This document shows, piece by piece, positions 58,701 through 64,000 of a stretch of DNA of 64,000 nucleotides. Position 1 is the first letter of the stretch; the number at the start of each line of letters is the position of its first letter. The DNA lies in contig NZ_JMLU01000002.1 of NCBI RefSeq assembly GCF_000686885.1, forward strand, positions 205,524 to 269,523, read 5' to 3'. The translations under genes and the position numbers were made by a program. The notes below the pieces were generated by a model, which saw only the letters and a list, made by a program, of their open reading frames with translations, did not search any database and was not told where the DNA came from. Source of the DNA: Flavobacterium sasangense DSM 21067 (GTDB lineage: Bacteria > Bacteroidota > Bacteroidia > Flavobacteriales > Flavobacteriaceae).

Positions 58701-60533
58701 ACTCCAACTCAAACCACTATTTGTTCAGGAACTTCAACAAGTATTAATTTAAGTAGTTCGGTTTCAGGTACAACATTTACTTGGGTTGTGGTTCAGCAAT
58801 CTAATGTAACAGGTGCTTCAAATGGAAGTGGAAATGTTATTTCACAGGTATTAACGAGTACTTTAACAGGTGGCTATGTTGATTACTTGGTTACACCAAC
58901 AGCAAATGGTTGTGTTGGTCCAGCTCAGTCAATAAGAATTAATGTTACACCACGTCCTAATGTTACAGCAATTAATAATAATCCAACTTTTTGTTCAGGT
59001 GGAGCTACTGATATTCAGTTAAGCAGCAATAATGTGCCTGGAGCTGTATTTTCTTGGACAGTAACAGGAGGTAATGTTTTGGGTGCAGCAGGAGGTACTG
59101 GTACCAGTATAAATCAAATTTTAACTGTAAGTCCAGGTACTACATCTACTGTGGAAGTCGTTTATACAATAATTGCTGAAGCGAATGGATGTTCAGGTCC
59201 ACCACAAATAGTTCGTGTATATGTGAATCCGATACCAGATTTAAATTTAGCTAGCAGTACTGTTCCTTTATGTTCAGGAGATTCTACGAATATTTCGTTT
59301 ACTGGTACAATACCAGGAACTGTATTTAGTTGGGTAGTTTTAAATAGTACTGGAGTTTCTGGTGCATCAAATGGAACAGGTACTAGTATTCAGCAAGTAT
59401 TGACTGCTACAAGCCTTTCTCAAGGTTCTGTAACGTACCAAATAACACCTACTTTTAATGGTTGTACGGGAGTTTCACAAACAGTTACAGTTATAGTGAA
59501 TCCTCGTCCAGAATTGTTTGCAAATCCAATTCATCCGCCAATATGTAGTGGTGTTCTTTCGACTAATATATTTTTATCAACATTTAATGCAGGTACTGTA
59601 TTTAACTGGACTGTAAATTCTGTTGGAGTTAATGGTGCAACTGCTGGAAGTGCTCCTGGGCCTACTTATACTATTATTCAAAACTTAACGACTTCAGTTG
59701 ATAATGTAGTTGGTTATGTAGATTATATAATTACTCCAACATTTGCTGGATGTTCTGGTACACCAATTACTGTAAGGGTAGTTGTTAATCCTTTACCAAA
59801 ACCAGTTTTAACTGATGGATCAATTTGTGTGGATGAATTTGGAGTTCCATTCCAATCGTATACATTAGATTCAGGATTGGATAATGCTAATTATGATTTT
59901 GTATGGTATTTTAATGGAGTAGCAATCCCAAATTCAAATAACTCAACTTATACTGCAAATGCTGTCGGTACTTATGGTGTTATAGCAACGAATAGTTCAA
60001 CTAACTGTGTGTCTTCTACGGTTGCTAATATGGTTACTGCTACAGTAGGTTCAACAGTGCCAGCTTCTGGATTAACAGTTACTCAAACTGGTTATTTTAG
60101 TGGTAATGCAACATTAGTTGTTAATGTAACTGGAGGTTCTGGTACATTGATGTATTCGTTAGATGAAGGTACATTGCAAACATCAAATGTGTTTACAAAT
60201 GTTAGTGCTGGGCCACATAAGATAACGGTAATTGACACACAAGGTTGTACATATTTTACTTATGATATTTTTGTTATAGGGTATCCTCAATATTTTACAC
60301 CAAATGGCGATGGTATTAACGATACTTGGTACATCGATGGTTTACAAAATACGGATGTAATTTACATTTTCGACCGATATGGAAAATTAATTAAACAATT
60401 GAGAGGTATTGAAGGATGGGATGGTACTTATAATCAAGAAAACCTTCCGTCAACTGATTACTGGTTCACTGTTGATTATTTAGAAAATGGAGTTAAAAAA
60501 CAATTTAAAGCACATTTTGCGTTGAAGCGTTAA
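52707..60533 (+). CDS. Giant T9SS type B modular surface protein, 2608 residues
   Basis: Signal peptide MKRILLLTMVFFSIFSYAQ. Then, by eye: choice-of-anchor J/cleaved-adhesin domain (20-185, WLITPQVTVPTNGQIRFYSR, RWILDDVKVD), Fn3 (186-272), CUB-like (280-400), Fn3 (402-492), CUB-like (500-608), PKD (about 631-701), proprotein-convertase P-domain (about 751-911, VSVCINMEHSFMGDFRLRLI). Next is an Ig-like region with YNINGGANQTITL (about 1000-1195), nine 79-residue modules (about 1196-1898), four PKD-like domains (about 1995-2361), an Ig-like domain and a type B sorting domain (TPNGDGINDTWYIDGL, FDRYGKLIKQLRG) ending ALKR. Six to seven of the modules lie in nearly identical 474-bp units. Likely a long surface adhesin or gliding protein of SprB type. 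Confidence 0.88.
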   Translation: MKRILLLTMVFFSIFSYAQFPEGFEGATFPPTGWVVEDNGVGTAQSWGRTNAAGFGWVHQGTWSAMVNRDGGATSAGLAQDWLITPQVTVPTNGQIRFYSRSGSNGEQGSVYKVLMSTTTQNRAAFTTTLATYTELDIENLPFKQMVILLNAYAGQNVYFAFVMEVNNGLGDRWILDDVKVDQQCLTPTALNVTPFSTTANLSWTSPNPAGPWQIEYGPQGFVQGTGTIVNNILTNSYTLTGLSPLTSYSYYVRTICEADNVSPWSVVRNFTTTVAPPICGGNFVDPGGATGPYPGNFNNTATPVVICPTNPGEIVTVTFSSFNTEPNWDALYVYDGPTTASPLIASGNPAGNGGIPAGGYWGTTIPGPFTSSHPSGCLTFVFRSDGIDNRDGWISNISCSTCPPPARVNLVSATASSLNVSWVNLAPLATSFEVIWLPAGSPPPNATATGQIVTGNSYIIPSLNSLTTYDVYVRPICSSVSTTGNWSVKGTFTTLPDFCAGDHFYDPGGATANYPNNITATNGGTTTICAPNPGDFVTVFFNSFDISNDILNIYDGNSNAATLVNIATGNTVIESLQSTGNCLTFEFLADGVNNAAGWDASIVCGPPCPSIISTITNSVPAIAADGKLRICKNQNVQFSGGSSTSTDLTGATYIWKFDDGVTLNGQTVNRTFANEGIYFANLTIILPNGCRNTNKIQQLIYVSTDPVFTTTISDNEICTNQTAVLSVNQTFPTFVKTCEVPLVQPPLVGDLVGVVRVLPQIIDCYEDSATITSASDIVSVCINMEHSFMGDFRLRLISPAGQIVILKSERGNGATNGRYLGCPIDPGAGPGTFRQYCFTPTAPLLIDDPAVPTTVCGNVAAASVVAGSYRPLQSFNGFIGSPVNGLWRLEFMDDWAIDDGYIEQWSIEFNPAYVPANYQFTPVAQTISWDSDPDIISTSGNQITVNPLTPGNKCYTYNVTNDFGCTYSQQVCLDVIPGVEFTDITASPTQICNGGDGVYTFSGTPNAIVTYNINGGANQTITLDGTGSATLTLTGLNLTTDINVTYMTAPSVPTAGNAITTVGGVNPNNSTGAILAAGTTANTANSTTINSSNTTVTLTLAHVVPAGTPITVSLAKNTTTGAVNIVDGPSTLLFNTGAINILQHVTFIKGTTSNTITINRANGTVFLDGVSYNYNELGCDRPLNDSASIVVYATPIVSVTPATCTANGSAIITNYNPTLTYVFNPLGPSIDASGAILNATFGTSYTVALDNVACLTSPSPFVIDAILQNLPTPIINTTPPTCLADGFSTITNYDGTATYTFTPAGPSVDATGLITGMVLGNSYTVIASNTTCNSDPSTPFSNLIMLVTPVVPTVSVTPPTCTANGFATITNYDPAITYVFTPAGPTVDASGVISGMAFNTNYEVAASNGSCTSVNSAIFTIDPILVTPAVPVITMTAPTCLADGFSTITNYDATLTYVFNPAGPTVDATGLILGMTLNTLYEVTASNATCTSVASAQFNNLVMLVTPVVPTVSITAPTCTADGFATITNYDPAITYVFTPAGPTVDASGVISGMAFNTNYEVAASNGSCTSANSAIFTIDPILVTPAVPVISMTAPTCLADGFSTITNYDATLTYVFNPAGPTVDATGLISGMTLNTIYEVTASNATCTSVASAQFNNLVMLVTPVVPTVSITAPTCTADGFATITNYDPAITYVFTPAGPTVDASGVISGMAFNTNYEVAASNGSCTSANSAIFTIDPILVTPAVPVISMTAPTCLADGFSTITNYDATLTYVFNPAGPTVDATGLISGMTLNTIYEVTASNATCTSVASAQFNNLVMLVTPVVPTVSITAPTCTADGFATITNYDPAITYVFTPAGPTVGTGGVVSNALLNTNYQVAASNGSCTSTNSSQFSVLPILPKPILVNIVSNNAICEGTSGTITITTTPNSVVTYNIDGGANQTVNVNNTGTVTIATPILLSNSTYNVVYVQSTIAPFCGQNQSGSATVVVNPIPDVIITPTQTTICSGTSTSINLSSSVSGTTFTWVVVQQSNVTGASNGSGNVISQVLTSTLTGGYVDYLVTPTANGCVGPAQSIRINVTPRPNVTAINNNPTFCSGGATDIQLSSNNVPGAVFSWTVTGGNVLGAAGGTGTSINQILTVSPGTTSTVEVVYTIIAEANGCSGPPQIVRVYVNPIPDLNLASSTVPLCSGDSTNISFTGTIPGTVFSWVVLNSTGVSGASNGTGTSIQQVLTATSLSQGSVTYQITPTFNGCTGVSQTVTVIVNPRPELFANPIHPPICSGVLSTNIFLSTFNAGTVFNWTVNSVGVNGATAGSAPGPTYTIIQNLTTSVDNVVGYVDYIITPTFAGCSGTPITVRVVVNPLPKPVLTDGSICVDEFGVPFQSYTLDSGLDNANYDFVWYFNGVAIPNSNNSTYTANAVGTYGVIATNSSTNCVSSTVANMVTATVGSTVPASGLTVTQTGYFSGNATLVVNVTGGSGTLMYSLDEGTLQTSNVFTNVSAGPHKITVIDTQGCTYFTYDIFVIGYPQYFTPNGDGINDTWYIDGLQNTDVIYIFDRYGKLIKQLRGIEGWDGTYNQENLPSTDYWFTVDYLENGVKKQFKAHFALKR
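56778..58430 (+). repeat. Tandem 474-bp units (two 79-residue modules each) in the giant adhesin
   Basis: Unit starts at 56778, 57252, 57726 and 58200, exactly 474 bases apart, each starting near ACTGCGCCAACATGTAC (first copy ACGCCACC). Half-units start 237 bases later (57015 in unit 1). Units 2 and 3 differ at only about four positions by my reading. The fourth unit is cut to one module and then diverges. Confidence 0.9.
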
Positions 60534-60556
60534 TTTTATCGATATATATTATTTAT

Positions 60557-60585
60557 AAACCACCTCAAAAGAGGTGGTTTTTTTT
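60557..60585 (+). terminator. Rho-independent terminator of the giant adhesin gene
   Basis: AAACCACCTC (60557-60566), AAAA loop, GAGGTGGTTT (60571-60580), T run to 60585. Perfect stem. Confidence 0.88.
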
Positions 60586-60807
60586 GTTAAAAATATTGTT
60601 TATTTTGGTATTTGTAATACTTTATCCTTTGTTTTGCTGATATTATTAAATAAATTTAAAATATTATAGTTAAAAATTTGAAAATTCAAAAAATATTTTA
60701 ATATTTGTTTATTAACAAAACTTTAATAATTAATTGTTTTTTTAACATAATATTAATATTTAAAGGTTTGTTATGAAATTTGAATTCAACCCAAAATAAA
60801 CGTATTT

Positions 60808-61092
60808 ATGAAAATTTTTTTAATGATTTTTTTCAGTATTTTTTCCTTTTGTGCTTCAGCTCAGGAAAAGGGAAATAAAGTTGCTAATCCAAAAAATAGC
60901 AGTGTAAAAAACACAAAAAACGTTGTTGTTTCTAAATCAAATGATGATAATTTGAAGGAGACTAATAGATCTACGGATAAAAAGAGTTATCCAGATAATG
61001 TTAAAGCAGCTCCAGAAGAATTTTATATAGTAAATGATAAGCCGGTTGATAGGGTTACTTATTTAAAATATTTAAGAGCCAATAAAAAATAA
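60808..61092 (+). CDS. Small exported Lys/Asn-rich protein, unknown function
   Basis: 94 residues: signal peptide (MKIFLMIFFSIFSFCASAQ), then a low-complexity basic linker rich in Lys, Asn and Ser (about 20-65), and a C-terminal segment AAPEEFYIVNDKPVDRVTYL and KYLRANKK that looks like the conserved part. No T9SS domain is visible. It follows the terminator of the giant adhesin and precedes the next large secreted protein by 26 bases, so it is likely co-transcribed with that gene. No family recognised. Confidence 0.65.
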   Translation: MKIFLMIFFSIFSFCASAQEKGNKVANPKNSSVKNTKNVVVSKSNDDNLKETNRSTDKKSYPDNVKAAPEEFYIVNDKPVDRVTYLKYLRANKK

Positions 61093-61118
61093 TATTTCTA
61101 ATACTAAAATATAAGAAT

Positions 61119-64000
61119 ATGGGATTTAAAAATTACTTAGCTATTGTAGTATTATTTATATTGGGTAATGTACAAAACATATTTGCTCAACCTTCTAATG
61201 ATGCGTGTGCAAGTGCAATTCCATTGACGGTTACTAATGGGTCATGTAGTTCAATACTCTATACAAATGTTGCAGCAACAACGGTAGGTTCAGATCCAGC
61301 CCCTGCATGTTGGTCTCCAGCTACTAGAAGTCATACAGTATGGTTTTCATTTGTAGCAACAACTGCTGATATAGAATTGTCAACTAATTTTGCTGGTACA
61401 TTAGCAAATACTCAAATTGGGGTTTATAGTGGAACATGTGGATCTTTAACTCAGTTAGCATGTCAAGAAGACGTAAATACTGCAGGAGGTTTATTACATA
61501 CAAATGTCATTTTACACGGATTGACAATTGGTAATACTTACTATGTAATGGTTGACGGTAATGGAACTTCTACAGGTACATTTGGAATTTGTGCTCAAGA
61601 AACACTGCCAATTGCGCCTCCTTCTCCAATTCAAGATTGTGATACAGCACAATTTTTATGCAATAAAAATAATGTTTCAATTCCAGACGGTACCGGTGGA
61701 CCTGGTTTGGTACAAACAAATCCATCATGTTTTGGTTCGCCAGGAGAACGAGCTTCATGGTGGTACACATTTACAGTTGCAACTTCAGGAACTTTAAATT
61801 TTACAATTACACCTAATGGTTCTGTAGATTATGATTTTGCTGTTTATAATGTAACTACTGGCTGTCCTGGTACAGAGCTAGTTTGTAATTGGGATGCAAC
61901 AACAGGCGCGACAGGTTTATGTGGAGCTGGTGTTGGTTGTGAAAATACTATTACGGTTACTGCTGGTCAAACATATGCAATTTTAGTGGATAGGTTTACA
62001 TCAGCTTCTACATTTGGATTTGTAATGAATTTTACAGGTACAACAGCTACATTTACAAGTCCAACACCTTCTTTTACAGCATCTGCAGCTTGTTTAGGTC
62101 AAGCAACAAATTTTACTAATACTACCATAGGTAGTAATACTTATAGTTGGAATTTTGGGGATGGTTTTACATCTAATTTAGAAAATCCTTCTCATACTTA
62201 TGCGGCTACAGGGACATATAATGTTACTTTATTAGTAACAACTGTACCTGGAGGATGTCAAAATCAAATTATCATTCCAGTTACAGTTAGCCCAATACCA
62301 ACTGTAAATGCAGGTTCTGATACATCAACATGTTCAGGTGCTTGCGTAACATTATCGGGAGCTACTAATGCTACTGGATATACTGGACCTGCCTCTTTTT
62401 CTAATTCAACATCTTATACAATACCAGATGGAAGTACAACAGGTGTTAATTCTCCGATTTCTGTTTCAGGTGTTTTTCCTACTACAATTGCTGCAGGATC
62501 TATAGCTTCAGTATGTATTAATTTAACTCATGGCTGGGATTCTGATTTGGATATTTTTTTAAGATGTCCTGATGGAACTCTATTAGAGTTATCAACTGAT
62601 AATGGAGGTTCGGGAGCTAACTATACAAATACTTGTTTTACACCAACGGCTGTTAATGTTATTGGTTCTGCTGGAAATACCACAGCTCCTTTTACAGGTA
62701 ATTATGCTCCAGAGCAAGCATTTACTGTCTTAAATGGTTGTACGGCTAATGGAACTTGGGAACTTTTTGTTCAAGATGATGCTGGATTATTTTCAGGTTC
62801 AATTACTGGATGGACAATTACATTCAATAATACATATCCTCCTTTTGTTTGGTCACCTACTACGGCGATGACAGGTGCTAATACTTTAACACCATCAGTT
62901 TGTCCTACCACTACCACTACTTATACATTAACTGCTTATGGAGCTGGCGGTTGTGTAGTAACAGATACTGTCTTAGTTACCGTAACGCCAGGACCATCAT
63001 TAATGTTAACTTCAGCAGTTGCTACTACAAATCAATCAGTATGTGCTAATTCTGCAATTACAAATATAACATATTCTGTAACAGGCGGTGCTACAGGAGC
63101 AACAGTGGTTGGATTACCTGCTGGAGTTACAGGTTCTTATCTTGCAGGAGTATTTACTATAAGCGGAACGCCAACAACACCAGGAACGTATAATTATACT
63201 GTTACTACTTCAGGAGGCGGCTGTACTGCGGCAACTGCAACAGGTGTTATTAATGTGAATAATGCACCAGTTTTAACTAGTATTACATCAACAACACCTG
63301 TTTGTTCGGGTAATAATGCTGTATATAATCTTACAGGAACTCCTAATGCAGTTATTACATATAATATTAATGGAGGAACATCACAAACAATAACATTAAG
63401 TGCTACTGGAACTGCAACGGTTACAGTTCCTTCTATTGTGGCTAATACCACATTAAATGCAATTAATGTAGCAGCTGCAGGTACTCCTGTAATTGGAAAT
63501 GGATTATCTGCTACAGGAGGGATTAATCCTACAAATGCCACAGGGGCAATTTCGGCTTTAGGAGCCGCTGCCACAGCTGCGAATTGCTCTACAATAGATA
63601 ATGCTAATAATACTCAAACAATAACTTTACAACATTTAGTTCCTGCAGGAACAATTATTACAATCAGTATTGCTAGAGATAATAATCAAGGGAGTGTAAA
63701 TATTTCTGACGGAACAACTAATATTGGTGCATTTAGTGCTGGACCAAATGATGTTTTACAACAAATTACGGTTACAACAACTGTTGCTACAAATACTATT
63801 GTAATTACTAGGGTAAATGGATCTACATGGATTGATGGTGTTCAATACACAATAACTTTACCAGGTTGTTCAAATGCGATTGCCTTGTCAAATACTGTTG
63901 TTGTATCTTCATTGAATACTATTGCAGCAGGAACAAGCCAAACAGTTTGTGTTAACAGTGCAATAACCAATATTACATTAGCAACAACCGGAGCAACTGG
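61119..64000 (+). CDS. Large modular secreted protein, 3' end beyond the window
   Basis: Open from the ATG at 61119 (MGFKNYLAIVVLFILGNVQN, then FAQ, a signal peptide) for about 960 codons to the window edge without a stop. Domains: two prepeptidase-like beta-sandwiches (about 24-160 and 170-305; HTVWFSFVATTADIELST and ASWWYTFTVATSGTLNFTIT), a PKD domain near 340-385 (YSWNFGDGFTSN), a P-domain near 455-570 (SVCINLTHGWDSDLDIFLRC, NGTWELFVQDDAGLFSGS), an Ig-like module with GLPAGVTGSYLAGVFTISGT, and a module sharing YNINGGTSQTITL with the giant adhesin. A T9SS sorting domain is expected at the missing C-terminus but cannot be seen. Confidence 0.85.
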   Translation, partial: MGFKNYLAIVVLFILGNVQNIFAQPSNDACASAIPLTVTNGSCSSILYTNVAATTVGSDPAPACWSPATRSHTVWFSFVATTADIELSTNFAGTLANTQIGVYSGTCGSLTQLACQEDVNTAGGLLHTNVILHGLTIGNTYYVMVDGNGTSTGTFGICAQETLPIAPPSPIQDCDTAQFLCNKNNVSIPDGTGGPGLVQTNPSCFGSPGERASWWYTFTVATSGTLNFTITPNGSVDYDFAVYNVTTGCPGTELVCNWDATTGATGLCGAGVGCENTITVTAGQTYAILVDRFTSASTFGFVMNFTGTTATFTSPTPSFTASAACLGQATNFTNTTIGSNTYSWNFGDGFTSNLENPSHTYAATGTYNVTLLVTTVPGGCQNQIIIPVTVSPIPTVNAGSDTSTCSGACVTLSGATNATGYTGPASFSNSTSYTIPDGSTTGVNSPISVSGVFPTTIAAGSIASVCINLTHGWDSDLDIFLRCPDGTLLELSTDNGGSGANYTNTCFTPTAVNVIGSAGNTTAPFTGNYAPEQAFTVLNGCTANGTWELFVQDDAGLFSGSITGWTITFNNTYPPFVWSPTTAMTGANTLTPSVCPTTTTTYTLTAYGAGGCVVTDTVLVTVTPGPSLMLTSAVATTNQSVCANSAITNITYSVTGGATGATVVGLPAGVTGSYLAGVFTISGTPTTPGTYNYTVTTSGGGCTAATATGVINVNNAPVLTSITSTTPVCSGNNAVYNLTGTPNAVITYNINGGTSQTITLSATGTATVTVPSIVANTTLNAINVAAAGTPVIGNGLSATGGINPTNATGAISALGAAATAANCSTIDNANNTQTITLQHLVPAGTIITISIARDNNQGSVNISDGTTNIGAFSAGPNDVLQQITVTTTVATNTIVITRVNGSTWIDGVQYTITLPGCSNAIALSNTVVVSSLNTIAAGTSQTVCVNSAITNITLATTGAT

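Noticed and set aside
63194..63574. Minus-strand open frame of 126 codons in the last adhesin gene
   Set aside because: Hydrophobic Val/Ala/Pro-rich translation reflects the opposite strand of Thr/Asn repeats; no evidence it is a gene.

Overview
The window looks like chromosome of a Flavobacteriaceae bacterium, most likely Flavobacterium or a close relative. It is AT-rich. Several promoters match the Bacteroidetes -33 TTG / -7 TAnnTTTG pattern. Exported proteins carry type IX secretion system (T9SS) type B C-terminal domains, and SecD and SecF are fused. A PorP/SprF-family protein and a PorE-like protein are also present. No rRNA, tRNA, CRISPR array, prophage or intact insertion sequence was seen. 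All assignments come from reading the sequence; no database search was run.

Layout. 1-3.2 kb: (p)ppGpp synthetase/hydrolase and an rRNA/tRNA 2'-O-methyltransferase (minus). 3.2-7.6 kb: two exported amidohydrolase-family proteins with three amidohydrolase-like domains, of which only one keeps an obvious HxH metal motif. 7.6-14.4 kb: a tightly packed minus-strand operon (SpoIIM-like, multispan membrane protein, DUF4129, DUF4350, MoxR AAA+ ATPase, DUF58, small membrane protein), with an RDD membrane protein diverging 20 bp away. 15-17 kb: a T9SS type B cargo protein. 17-26.7 kb: a surface-polysaccharide locus with a FemAB-like protein, FdtB-like and FdtA-like dTDP-amino-sugar enzymes, a hexapeptide acyltransferase, a Wzx-like flippase, a GT-C-like membrane protein and four glycosyltransferases, next to ftsE. 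27.5-32.4 kb: a 1003-residue TPR protein and an outer-membrane beta-barrel. 32.5-46 kb: housekeeping genes (GreA-like factor, asnB, gyrB, mdh, secDF, a GldH-like lipoprotein, lgt, yidD, cysS, folE). 46.2-64 kb: a secreted adhesin region holding two small exported proteins, three large modular proteins (the last cut by the window edge), a PorP/SprF protein and a PorE-like OmpA/TPR/PD40 protein.

How the parts fit. SecDF and Lgt serve export and lipoprotein maturation, on which T9SS and gliding depend. The adhesin region has the composition expected of a type B cargo cassette: giant cargo, a dedicated PorP/SprF partner and a periplasmic peptidoglycan-anchored PorE-like protein. The 2608-residue cargo contains almost identical tandem 474-bp units, each made of two 79-residue modules, and one module that looks chimeric with the neighbouring paralogue. 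The most interesting leftovers are: the modular adhesin array; the SpoIIM/MoxR/DUF58 membrane operon; a REP-like hairpin in the same sense orientation in two separate intercistronic gaps; dispersed CGCAAAG-type repeats; and a heptanucleotide tandem repeat abutting a glycosyltransferase promoter.
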